From CAIKZZ01 sp036742455 (GTDB lineage: Bacteria > Pseudomonadota > Gammaproteobacteria > Steroidobacterales > Steroidobacteraceae): a DNA stretch of 40,637 nt. Below the pieces are notes generated by a model that saw nothing but the letters and a program-made list of their open reading frames with translations, was not told where the DNA came from and searched no databases. The position numbers and the translations under genes were made by a program. Of the stretch, positions 1-10,073 are shown one piece after another. Within the stretch, counting starts at the first letter, position 1, and each line of letters begins with the position of its first letter. The DNA lies in assembly GCA_036742455.1 (NCBI GenBank), contig DAINQU010000026.1, positions 1 to 40,637 on the forward strand, read 5' to 3'.

Positions 1-345
1 CCGCATCAAACTCCGGCGCCGGTTGCAGATCCGCGCCGGACAAGCGCGCGGACGGTGAGGCCGAGACCCACAGTGGCGACAAACTGGCGAGTACAACCCA
101 CAGCGTCGATGGACGTATTTTCAAAAACATAGCCCCCCTGGGCGGTTCGTGACCGCGGTACCGACGCACTATACCGTGCAGGCCTTGGTCCGACGCGCTC
201 CGACGGTCGCCTCACCGTCGCTCACCCACCGGTCAACGGCAAGTTCCCGACAAATCCGGCATGAACCGGGAAGCACCGCCACGCCCTCGGACGGAGACTC
301 CGTCCACGCCCCCACCGTCTGGGTACCGTCATCGAGGCCGCCAGC
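1..345. other. Leading intergenic stretch, no gene recognised
   Basis: No reading frame here has recognisable protein content or a convincing ribosome binding site; the short open frames are low-complexity Arg/Ser/Pro translations typical of GC-rich shadows. A small A/T patch at about 115-132 could be part of a promoter for the aldehyde dehydrogenase, but I see no good -35/-10 pair. A GAGG at about 330-334 is the likely ribosome binding site for the gene starting at 346. Confidence 0.5.
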
Positions 346-1863
346 ATGAGCACTCTGAACCATCTCCAGTCTTTGTCCGGGCATCATCTGATCGGAGGCT
401 CTCTGCGGGCCGGTCGTGGCACCGTATCGATCCCCGTGATCGATCCGGCCACGGAACGGGTCATCGGCGCCGTCACGGAAGCCACCGATGCGGAAATTGA
501 CGAAGCGATCCGAATCGCCAACCGCGCGCAGAAACTCTGGAACAAGGTCAATTACCACCGCCGCGCCGAACTACTGCACGAAGCGGCGCGACAGATGATG
601 GCCAATCGACCGCTCGTCGCCGAAATGCTGACCCGGGAGATGGGGAAAACGTACAAAGAGTCGTTCGACGAGGCCACCTGGTCGGCGAGCGCCACAGACT
701 ATTACGCCGAAGCCGGCCGCCACGAGGCGGGCAAGGTTCTCGGTAACACGGTCGACGGCCAGATGCATTTCACGACGAAGGATCCGGTGGGCGTCGTGGT
801 CATCGTACTGCCGTTTAACTACCCGCTGTGTTTGCTGTGCTGGCAGGCCACCGCGGCACTCGTCGCTGGTAATGCGGTCATCATCAAACCGTCCGAGATG
901 ACCACCCTCACGACCCTGGAGTTCACTAAAGCCTTCGCCGGCTTTCCGCCCGGCGTCGTGCAAGTGCTGGGCGGCGGTGGCAAAGTCGGCAAGGCATTGG
1001 TGGAATCTCCAGAGACGCACATGGTGGCGTTCACCGGCGGAATCGCGACCGGCGGCAGCGTCGGCGAGACCTGCGGCCGACTCTATAAGCGGGCACTGAT
1101 CGAAACCTCGGGTAACGATCCGTTCATCGTGATGCCCTCAGCGCCGATCGAGGTAGCGGCGCGCGGCGCAGCGTTTGGTGCCTTCCTCAACTGTGGCCAG
1201 GTCTGTGCCGCATCCGAGCGCTTTTACGTGCACGAGGCCGTGTACGAGCAGTTTATCGAGCGACTCGTGCATTACGCCCGCGCGGTGCGCATCGGCAATG
1301 GCCTCGACAAGGTCGACATGGGCCCCCTCGGCTCGAAGCGCGAATACGATCGGTACAACGGACTGCTGCAACGGGCCATCGCCGCCGGCGCCACCGTACT
1401 GACCGGCGGCGGTCGTCCGGCGCATCTGCCCACCGGCTACTTCTGCGAGGCCACCGTGCTCGGAAACGTCTCTCCCGACGCTGAGATCATGAACACCGAG
1501 TCGTTCGGTCCGGTGGCCCCCGTGTGCCGGGTCGCGAGCCTCGACGAGGCGATGCACTACGCCAATCGCTCGCAGTACGGCTTGGGCTCGACGATCTACA
1601 CGCTGGATCTGAGCGAAGCGATGCGTGCCGTCAACGAGATCGAGGCGGGCATGGTCTGGGTCAACGCGCCCTTGCTGGACAACGATGCGGGTCCGTTCGG
1701 CGGCCGTAAGCAGTCCGGCCTTGGCCGGCAACTGGGCTCGGAGGGACTCGACACGTTCCGACACACCAAGTTGTCGATGATCGACCCCACGGCAGCCTCA
1801 CACGACTTCTGGTGGTTCCCGTATGCTGACGCGGAGAGCTTCCGAGGAAACCGCGGTGATTAA
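346..1863 (+). CDS. NAD(P)+-dependent aldehyde dehydrogenase
   Basis: Cytoplasmic enzyme of the aldehyde dehydrogenase superfamily, which oxidises an aldehyde to the carboxylate with NAD(P)+; 505 residues is the usual length. The catalytic cysteine is Cys287 in the motif NCGQVCAASER, the general-base glutamate is Glu253, and the oxyanion asparagine is Asn158 in PFNYP. The nucleotide-binding loop is at about 226-241 (FTGGIATGG). The glutamate motif reads ETSGNDP where most family members have ELGGKSP, so the family's usual glycine and lysine are replaced. The C-terminal signature GPFGGRKQSGLGRQ is intact. The stop codon overlaps the start of the next small gene, and an NCS1 permease follows, so the substrate probably derives from an imported compound. 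Which aldehyde cannot be told; the overall type resembles betaine/aminobutyraldehyde or succinate-semialdehyde dehydrogenases. Confidence 0.93.
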   Translation: MSTLNHLQSLSGHHLIGGSLRAGRGTVSIPVIDPATERVIGAVTEATDAEIDEAIRIANRAQKLWNKVNYHRRAELLHEAARQMMANRPLVAEMLTREMGKTYKESFDEATWSASATDYYAEAGRHEAGKVLGNTVDGQMHFTTKDPVGVVVIVLPFNYPLCLLCWQATAALVAGNAVIIKPSEMTTLTTLEFTKAFAGFPPGVVQVLGGGGKVGKALVESPETHMVAFTGGIATGGSVGETCGRLYKRALIETSGNDPFIVMPSAPIEVAARGAAFGAFLNCGQVCAASERFYVHEAVYEQFIERLVHYARAVRIGNGLDKVDMGPLGSKREYDRYNGLLQRAIAAGATVLTGGGRPAHLPTGYFCEATVLGNVSPDAEIMNTESFGPVAPVCRVASLDEAMHYANRSQYGLGSTIYTLDLSEAMRAVNEIEAGMVWVNAPLLDNDAGPFGGRKQSGLGRQLGSEGLDTFRHTKLSMIDPTAASHDFWWFPYADAESFRGNRGD

Positions 1864-2017
1864 CCAACAGCCCGAAGGTCTGAAAGCCCGGATCGCTGCT
1901 GCCGAGCAGGATTCGGCCGCGCGCGACTTTGACGGTGCCAGTTTTCGACGTATGGTTGTGTTGGGCGTGTTGATTCCGCTCGCGCTGATCGTCCTCGGTT
2001 GGCGCTTACTGCCATGA
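1856..2017 (+). CDS. Small single-pass membrane protein coupled to NCS1 permease
   Basis: A 53-residue protein. I chose the GTG at 1856 because a strong Shine-Dalgarno (GAGGAAA, 1844-1850) lies six bases upstream; an in-frame ATG at 1823 lies inside the dehydrogenase gene and has no such site. The gene overlaps the dehydrogenase stop by 8 bases, and its own TGA overlaps the permease ATG (ATGA). The N-terminal half is charged and probably helical (about residues 8-30). The C-terminal half is one hydrophobic helix (VVLGVLIPLALIVLGW) ending four residues before the stop. I do not recognise a family. Its position inside the overlapping chain suggests an accessory subunit of the transporter, by analogy with other small partners of secondary transporters; that is inference. 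Confidence 0.72.
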   Translation: MINQQPEGLKARIAAAEQDSAARDFDGASFRRMVVLGVLIPLALIVLGWRLLP

Positions 2018-3384
2018 CCCAGCCGGCGGACGAGAGCGTCTGGCCGTTGCTGCCCGCGGAGCGGACCTGGGGTCCGTGGCGCTTGGGTATCGCGCTCGCC
2101 ACCGCGGCCGCGGCCACCTGGTGTTACCTCATCGGCGAATCCGTCGGGGTCTACGTCGGCTTCCTGCCCGGCGCTCTGGCCATGACCGGCGGCTGCTTGA
2201 TCGGCATGCTGCTCGTCTTGCTGGCCGGTGGCCCACTGTCGCTGCGCTTCGGCATCGATTCCATCGCAGCGACCAAACCGCAATTCGGGACGCGAGGTTG
2301 GGTGGTGCCGGCTGCCCTCCAGTCGGTCTCGATCATCGGCTGGAACTCGTTACTGCTCATTTTCTTTGCAAAATCCGCCTCGCAACTGGCCGTCGCCCTC
2401 GGCCTGCTTCCCGCCGCAGCGTTACCCCCCTGGCTGGTCCCGGCGCTGACCTTGAGCGCCTGCGCCCTCATTTTCCTCGCGCTGTCGCGCGGCGCGAGTG
2501 GCGTGTCCACCGTGTCGAACATCCTCGTCGCGCACGTGTTGGTCGGCCTGTGGATGCTCTACCTGATCGTGTCGCGACGCTGGCCCGAACTCGTGTCCGC
2601 GCCACCGGTCGCGGCCAGCTCGGATCGGCTTTACAACTACACCACGGCGGTCGAACTTGGCATCGCTACCACGCTGTCGTGGTGGCCGTACCTCGGGGCG
2701 ATGATCCGCATGGCGCCGAACGCGCGCAGCGCGGTACTACCGGTCTTGCTCGGCATGGGCGCGCCCGTGCCGTTGCTGTCGTTGATCGGACTGGCGGGAG
2801 TGTTGGTGCTCAAGACCTCCGACCCGGCCGAATGGCTGCGCACGGTCGGCGGGACGAGCTACGCGATCGTGGCGTTGTGTTTCGTCACCGCCGCCAACCT
2901 CGGGACCGCGGTCGCGGGGATTTACGCCGCCGCCCTCGGCCTGCGCAACTTCCGCCGCCTGGAAGGTCGCTCGTGGGGCGCCTTGTTGGCGCTGAATCTC
3001 ACCCCCGTGGCGTTCATCGGTGCGGTGATTCCGGAACTGTTCTTCGCGAAGTTCGGCTCGTTCCTCGCGCTCATCGGCGTGGCGTTTGCGCCGCTGTGCG
3101 GCATTCAGATTGCCGACTATTTCGTGGTTCGCCGCCGGCGCATCGATTTGGCGGCAATCTACGATCCATCGCCGCAGGGCCTCTATTACTTCCGCGGCGG
3201 CGTTAATCCCGCGGCTGTGCTGGCGCTGATCGCCGGCTGCGCCACCTACGTTGCCCTATTGGACCCGTTGACCTACGCTCCGGGTGGTCCGTACCGCTAC
3301 CTCACCGCGTCGCTGCCCGCGGCGCTCGTCGCGGGCGTAGTGCACAGCCTGCTGAGTCGCCGCCACCGCCGCACGCCCGCGTAG
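2014..3384 (+). CDS. NCS1-family nucleobase/hydantoin-type permease
   Basis: Inner-membrane secondary transporter of the nucleobase:cation symporter-1 family, which imports purines, pyrimidines, hydantoins, thiamine and related heterocycles with H+ or Na+. It has 456 residues and about twelve hydrophobic helices. The diagnostic C-terminal stretch is present: GIQIADYFVVRRRRIDL, then a YYFRGGVN segment. Helix 1 carries a short GESVGVYVGFLPGA-type loop where the family has its substrate/cation region. The start at 2014 overlaps the stop of the preceding small membrane protein; an in-frame ATG at 1999 is less likely. It forms an overlapping unit with the aldehyde dehydrogenase and small protein and is followed by an AraC regulator. 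The substrate is not predictable from sequence alone. Confidence 0.9.
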   Translation: MTQPADESVWPLLPAERTWGPWRLGIALATAAAATWCYLIGESVGVYVGFLPGALAMTGGCLIGMLLVLLAGGPLSLRFGIDSIAATKPQFGTRGWVVPAALQSVSIIGWNSLLLIFFAKSASQLAVALGLLPAAALPPWLVPALTLSACALIFLALSRGASGVSTVSNILVAHVLVGLWMLYLIVSRRWPELVSAPPVAASSDRLYNYTTAVELGIATTLSWWPYLGAMIRMAPNARSAVLPVLLGMGAPVPLLSLIGLAGVLVLKTSDPAEWLRTVGGTSYAIVALCFVTAANLGTAVAGIYAAALGLRNFRRLEGRSWGALLALNLTPVAFIGAVIPELFFAKFGSFLALIGVAFAPLCGIQIADYFVVRRRRIDLAAIYDPSPQGLYYFRGGVNPAAVLALIAGCATYVALLDPLTYAPGGPYRYLTASLPAALVAGVVHSLLSRRHRRTPA

Positions 3385-3404
3385 TATCGACTTCCCCATC
3401 CCGC

Positions 3405-3410
3405 TATAGT
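3405..3410 (+). promoter_or_regulatory. Candidate -10 box for the AraC-family gene
   Basis: TATAGT lies 25 bases before the AraC start, in the 51-base gap after the permease. No convincing -35 hexamer is seen at the right distance, so this is only a candidate; the regulator may instead be read through from the permease gene. GGGGAGG at about 3427-3433 is a good ribosome binding site for the ATG at 3436. Confidence 0.28.
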
Positions 3411-3435
3411 CAGTCGGTGGTTTCCGGGGAGGGTT

Positions 3436-4332
3436 ATGGCGACGACGGTCACGACAGTCGAGGCGACGCCTGAGCGGTGGTTCAACGCGCTGCCGGCGCC
3501 GTGCCGCACCAGCCACGGGCTCGGTTGGAAACACCTTGAGGCCCACCGCTACGACGGCCTGTGGTGCCGCGACCTGACACTGCCGCCGCTCGCGTGGCAC
3601 TTCATCTCCGTGCACTTGCTGCGACCGACCCGGGTCGACGGGCGCTTCGGTGGTCGAGCGTATAGCGGTCGCTCCACGCCGGGTAATCTGATGCTGATGA
3701 CGGCGGGCCAGGCGAGCGTGTGGCAGTGCGCCGAACCCATGGACGAATTGCACATCCTGCTCGACCCCTCGATCGTGGATGAGGTCGCCCGCCAGATTGG
3801 CCTCGCGGACTACCGCCTGATCGACGGCGTCGCACTAGTGGACCCCACATTCTCCGATCTTGCCCGCCATCTGCTGTCCGAACTGGAGCACCCCGGCATC
3901 GGGACCGCGCTCTTCGCCGAGACCACCGCCCGCTCGCTCGCGTTACATCTGCTCCGGCATCATTCCACGGCCAAAGGCGATCATAGCCCAGCGCCGCGAC
4001 TGGAAATGACCGCACGCCAATTGCGACTGGCTACAGAATACATTGAGACGCATCTCGGGGAGGACCTCTCGCTCGAGGAGATCGCCACCGCGCCCGGCAT
4101 GAGCCCGTTCCGCTTCGCGCGTGCGTTTAAGAAGGCCACTGGGCAGTCGCCGCGCCAATACGTGATTCACCGGCGGATCGAGCGCGCCAAGGAACTGTTG
4201 CGCGCCACCGACGACGACTTATCGGAGATTGCTAACGCGGTCGGCTTTGCGACCCAAAGCCACTTTACCTCCGTGTTCCGACAACGCTGCGGTCTGACAC
4301 CGAAGCGATTCCGCGACCGCAGTCGGGATTAA
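3436..4332 (+). CDS. AraC/XylS-family transcriptional regulator
   Basis: DNA-binding regulator of 298 residues. The C-terminal hundred residues hold the two helix-turn-helix motifs of the family: the first around LSLEEIATAPGMSPFRFARAF, the second around LSEIANAVGFATQSHFTSVF, ending in the usual PKRFRD. The N-terminal part (about 1-190) is a sensing/dimerisation domain without a recognisable cupin signature; it begins with an aromatic-rich stretch like many AraC regulators of catabolic genes. It lies between the ALDH-permease unit and the secreted protein-receptor pair, on the same strand. Control of one or both flanking units by their transported compound is the natural inference. Confidence 0.92.
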   Translation: MATTVTTVEATPERWFNALPAPCRTSHGLGWKHLEAHRYDGLWCRDLTLPPLAWHFISVHLLRPTRVDGRFGGRAYSGRSTPGNLMLMTAGQASVWQCAEPMDELHILLDPSIVDEVARQIGLADYRLIDGVALVDPTFSDLARHLLSELEHPGIGTALFAETTARSLALHLLRHHSTAKGDHSPAPRLEMTARQLRLATEYIETHLGEDLSLEEIATAPGMSPFRFARAFKKATGQSPRQYVIHRRIERAKELLRATDDDLSEIANAVGFATQSHFTSVFRQRCGLTPKRFRDRSRD

Positions 4333-4424
4333 CCCTCTCGGAGCGGCAAGGTTCCGACACGCGCAGCAAAAACCCGAAAGACCCGAGCGGGCCGTCCGCG
4401 CACCCTCAAGCAAAAGGGGTCGCC

Positions 4425-4856
4425 ATGACGCTGAAAGTTGCTGCCGCCATTGCCGCGCTGATCCTGCCGCTCGCCGCTGCCGCGCACGCGGCGACGCGCT
4501 TCACGCTCGTCGAGCGCCCGCTCAACGAGACGGTTATCCATCGCCTCGGCGACAGCGACTCTCTCGGTGATCTCATCGTCTTTTCGAACCCGCTGTACGA
4601 CGCGCAGGACCGGGTGGAACGCGGCACCAGCAGCGGCCAGTGCGTCCGTACCGTCGTCGGCGCGACCTGGGAGTGCCAGTTCACGCTGCGTCTTCCGGCC
4701 GGCGCGCTCGTGGTCGCGGGGCGCTACAACGATGAGGGCGATTCGACCGTCGCCGTGGTCGGCGGCACCGGCCGGTACGCCGGGGCACACGGCACCTTGG
4801 TGATCCATCCCCAAGACGCCGACCACAGTCGCTACGATTTCGTCATTACGCTTTAG
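4425..4856 (+). CDS. Secreted allene-oxide-cyclase-barrel-like (dirigent-like) protein
   Basis: A 143-residue protein with a clear Sec signal peptide (Lys at 4, hydrophobic core to about residue 20, cleavage near AHA-A). The mature part has the pattern of the allene oxide cyclase/dirigent eight-stranded barrel: an early GDSDSLGD loop, a central strand pair around QFTLRLPAGALVVAGRY, and the conserved GGTGRYAGAHGTL motif. In plants the fold steers cyclisation or coupling of reactive intermediates. In bacteria these proteins are mostly uncharacterised, and I claim fold, not reaction. It is followed after 45 bases by a TonB-dependent receptor, so it may bind or process that receptor's ligand in the periplasm or outside the cell. 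The start at 4425 gives the signal peptide; AAAAGGGG upstream is the ribosome binding site. Confidence 0.75.
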   Translation: MTLKVAAAIAALILPLAAAAHAATRFTLVERPLNETVIHRLGDSDSLGDLIVFSNPLYDAQDRVERGTSSGQCVRTVVGATWECQFTLRLPAGALVVAGRYNDEGDSTVAVVGGTGRYAGAHGTLVIHPQDADHSRYDFVITL

Positions 4857-4901
4857 TGCATCGGTCCATCGACCGTGTTCCGGTCACCGCAGGAGACCCT
4901 C

Positions 4902-7280
<2,379 letters not shown>

Positions 7281-7300
7281 GCGGAATGCCGCCACCGCCG

Positions 7301-7328
7301 ACGGGCGCCCACGATGCGGGGCGCCCGT
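7301..7328. terminator. Strong GC hairpin after the TonB receptor gene
   Basis: A perfect 10-bp inverted repeat (ACGGGCGCCC, 7301-7310, with GGGCGCCCGT, 7319-7328) and an 8-base loop lies 21 bases past the receptor stop. There is no T-run after it, so it may block 3' decay or act with Rho rather than being a classic intrinsic terminator. Confidence 0.5.
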
Positions 7329-7486
7329 GGCGGTGCAAACCGACCCTACCCTAGCGTGCCGCGATATTCGCCCTCGATCGCGGCAACCGGCCAATCTCCA
7401 AAAAAACGGACTCAGTCACGTATTCCGCAACGATTTCGGTCTAGGCTCTTGACATAAAGATGCTCACCGGACGTCGTGGAACCCTC

Positions 7487-9808
7487 ATGTCATTGATTCA
7501 GAAGCTCTTTGGTCGCAAACCCCAGCCTGTCGTCGCGCCTACACCGCCGCCACCGCCCCCGAAGCCCGACCGGACGGCCGAATTTCAAGCGGAGGAGGCT
7601 CGTTTAACAGCAGCCCTGAACGCGGGCGCCGAAGCCGATTTGTCCGCACTGGTCACCGACGGCAGCGCGACGCGCACCCGCCAACGCGCCGCCGAAGCCA
7701 TTCACGATCCGGAGCGCATCCGCGAACTGATCCGCGTAATGCGCGGCAAAGACAACGCCGTCTACAAGATCCTGACGGCCAAGCGCGACGCACTCTTGGA
7801 AATCGAACGCGCCGCCGCGGCGCTGCGCGCCGAGCAAGACGCGGTGGCGGCAGCGATCGCCCGCCACGCACGCCTCCCCTACGACCCGATTTACGAAGCG
7901 ACGCTGCGTGAACACGAACGGCGCTGGCAGGCCGTGTCGGCGCAAGCGGCGCCCGAGCAGGTCGCGGCCGTATCGGCCGATCTCGACACAGCACGCGCCG
8001 TCGTGAACGCCCACGCCGCGCAACTCCAGGCGGAAGCCGAACGCCGTGCCGCACTGGCCGCCGCGGCGGCGGAAGCCGCGGCGCAGGCCGAGGCCCAGCG
8101 CACCGACGCCGACCGGTATGCGGCCGAATCGGCCGAAGCGCACTCGGCGGAGCGCGCCCGGCATGCGGCCGAACGTGCCGAGCAAGATGCGCGCGCGCAA
8201 TCCGAGTCCGAGGCCGTCCGCGAGGTCGTCAGCCTCCTTCGCCAAGTGCAAAACGCCCTGGATCGCGGCGGCAGTGCCCGCGCTGCGCGCCTGCGCGAGT
8301 CGCTGACCGCCAAACTGGCGGCGGCACCGGAGTTGGTACTGCCGGCGTGGTTCCAGCGTCAGTTGACCCAGGCCGACGAACAGTTGGCCAAAGTGCGCGA
8401 CTGGCTCGCCTTCACGGTGGGCCCGAAGCGCGCGGAGCTGATCGATCGGATGCAATCGTTGGTCGGTGCGGAAATTGCGCCGGAACAGTTGGCGTTGCAC
8501 ATCCGCAAACTGCAAGACGAATGGCGCACGCTGCATCGCGGCGCGGGCGAAGACGACCCGGCCGAAGAGGCGCGCTTCAAAGAAGTCGCCAACCAAGCCT
8601 ACGAGCCGTGCAAGGTGCATTTCGCCGCCAAGGCCGCGCAGCGTGCCGAGAACCGCGAGAAGCGCGAGGCGATCCTTGCGGTGCTCGCCGAATTCGCGGC
8701 CACATTGGACGGCGAGGCGCCGCAGTGGCGTCGCTGCATCCCCACGCTCGTCGAAGCACGCCGCCAATGGCGCCAGTACGCCCCGGTTGATCAAGAGATC
8801 GCCGAAGCGCTGCAGGCCCGCTTCAAAGCCGCCTTGGAGCAGATCTCGAGCACACTCGATGCCGAACAGACGCGCAATGTCGCCGCAAAACGGGCGCTGA
8901 TCGAGCGCGCCGCAGGCCTCCTTACACTCGAGGACGTGCGTCAGGCGATCGACGGCGCCAAGGCCCTGCAACGCGAGTGGAAAACCATCGGTATCGTGCC
9001 GCGCGAGCAGGACAATGCGCTCTGGGAAGAGTTTCGCGGTCACTGCAACGCCGTCTTCGAGCGCAGCGCCAACGAGGCGGCCGCGTTCCAAGCCGCGCTC
9101 TCGGTGGCGGCCGAACGCGCCACGGCGCTCATTGCCGAACTCGAGACGATCGCCGCGCTCGAAGGGGAGCCGTTGCGCGAGGCGCTGAAGGGACTCGAGG
9201 GGCTGCAACAGGAGTTCGCAACGCTCGATTTGCCGCGGCAGCAGTCGCGGGACTTGTCGCAACAGTTCTATCGGATGATTGAGCGTTGTCACGATGCGCT
9301 GCAACACGATCGCGCACGCGCGGTCTTGAAGGCCTGGTCGGATCTCTACGACGCCGCGGCGCACATCCGCGCCTACGGTTATGCCGAGCACAGCGGCGAA
9401 TCCGCCGAGCAGTTGGAGACGCGTCGCACCGCCGTGCAGGCGTCGCTCGCCGGCCTCAATGCGGCGCCGAAGTTCGCCCGCTCCGCCTTGGATCGTCAGT
9501 GGCTGAAAGTGCAGTCCGGCCTCGGCAGCGTCGACACCGCGGCCAATGAAGCGGCGCTACGCATGGTGTGTATCCGCGCCGAAATCGCCTTCGACCTCGA
9601 AACGCCGGCCGAGGATCAGGAACTCCGCCGTGAGTATCAGATGAAGCGTCTGGTCGAGTCGACGAACCTCGGCAACGACGCCGAGCCCGTCAGCATGGAC
9701 GATCTGGCCCTCGAGTGGTTCTCGGTCGGTCCGGTTGCCGCAGCGGTGGAGCAGGCCCTGAGCACCCGCTTCGCGGCCTGCCGCGAACGCGCGTCGCGCC
9801 GCCGCTAA
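7487..9808 (+). CDS. DUF349-repeat coiled-coil protein
   Basis: A large, very Ala/Glu/Arg-rich cytoplasmic protein of 773 residues, almost all helix. It opens with MSLIQKLFGRK and a proline run. After about residue 55 come long coiled coils (an Ala/Glu-rich stretch at about 175-260), then several DUF349-like helical repeats, recognisable as repeated LQxEWRTL/LQREWKTIG segments followed by LWEEFRGHCNAVFE. Family members of this length are common in gamma- and betaproteobacteria; their function is unknown, and no catalytic residues are visible. I prefer the ATG at 7487, which matches the usual N-terminus; another in-frame ATG lies at 7460. It stands alone and converges with the selO unit. Confidence 0.78.
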   Translation: MSLIQKLFGRKPQPVVAPTPPPPPPKPDRTAEFQAEEARLTAALNAGAEADLSALVTDGSATRTRQRAAEAIHDPERIRELIRVMRGKDNAVYKILTAKRDALLEIERAAAALRAEQDAVAAAIARHARLPYDPIYEATLREHERRWQAVSAQAAPEQVAAVSADLDTARAVVNAHAAQLQAEAERRAALAAAAAEAAAQAEAQRTDADRYAAESAEAHSAERARHAAERAEQDARAQSESEAVREVVSLLRQVQNALDRGGSARAARLRESLTAKLAAAPELVLPAWFQRQLTQADEQLAKVRDWLAFTVGPKRAELIDRMQSLVGAEIAPEQLALHIRKLQDEWRTLHRGAGEDDPAEEARFKEVANQAYEPCKVHFAAKAAQRAENREKREAILAVLAEFAATLDGEAPQWRRCIPTLVEARRQWRQYAPVDQEIAEALQARFKAALEQISSTLDAEQTRNVAAKRALIERAAGLLTLEDVRQAIDGAKALQREWKTIGIVPREQDNALWEEFRGHCNAVFERSANEAAAFQAALSVAAERATALIAELETIAALEGEPLREALKGLEGLQQEFATLDLPRQQSRDLSQQFYRMIERCHDALQHDRARAVLKAWSDLYDAAAHIRAYGYAEHSGESAEQLETRRTAVQASLAGLNAAPKFARSALDRQWLKVQSGLGSVDTAANEAALRMVCIRAEIAFDLETPAEDQELRREYQMKRLVESTNLGNDAEPVSMDDLALEWFSVGPVAAAVEQALSTRFAACRERASRRR

Positions 9809-9832
9809 GGCACGGGGACGCGGTCGAACCCG

Positions 9833-9850
9833 GATCGGCTTGAGCCGATC
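9833..9850. terminator. Hairpin between convergent genes
   Basis: GATCGGCT-TG-AGCCGATC is a perfect inverted repeat, realistically a 7-bp stem with a TTGA loop, 25 bases after the DUF349 gene and just beyond the end of the minus-strand selO side. It could serve both directions; there is no T-run. Confidence 0.4.
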
Positions 9851-10001
9851 AGGGGACGATCGCGGCCTCCACGGGCGCTGATAGGAGCGCCCAACAGACG
9901 GCCGCGCTCACGACGAGCCACCAAGCCACCGCCCGCCACGGACGGGGCGGGGTATCGTGCGCGTGCGTCGCACGGAACGCGTCTGAAGAAAGGGTGTGCA
10001 T
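9849..10001 (-). CDS. Possible small single-pass membrane protein
   Basis: A 50-residue frame on the same strand as selO and 72 bases downstream of it. The first half is polar with several His; the second half is one hydrophobic helix (AVAWWLVVSAAVCWALLSA). An in-frame TTG at 10058 would give 69 residues. The ribosome binding site is weak and the stop overlaps the hairpin at 9833-9850. The family is unknown; the tryptophan-rich helix is the only reason to call it. Comparison with relatives would be needed to show it is conserved. Confidence 0.35.
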   Translation of the reverse strand: MHTLSSDAFRATHAHDTPPRPWRAVAWWLVVSAAVCWALLSAPVEAAIVP

Positions 10002-10073
10002 GGGCGAAGCATCGGCCGTCCGTGGCCCTGCCGCCAATAAGCGATCGGAATAGCGCAATAAGCGCCCCGCGCC

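Noticed and set aside
1823..1855. Upstream ATG start for the small membrane protein
   Set aside because: It lies deep in the dehydrogenase gene without a ribosome binding site; GTG 1856 has a strong one at correct spacing.
7604..9391. 595-codon open frame on minus opposite the DUF349 gene
   Set aside because: The plus product shows the coiled-coil and repeat pattern of a known family; the minus translation looks like the complement of Ala/Glu/Arg codons.
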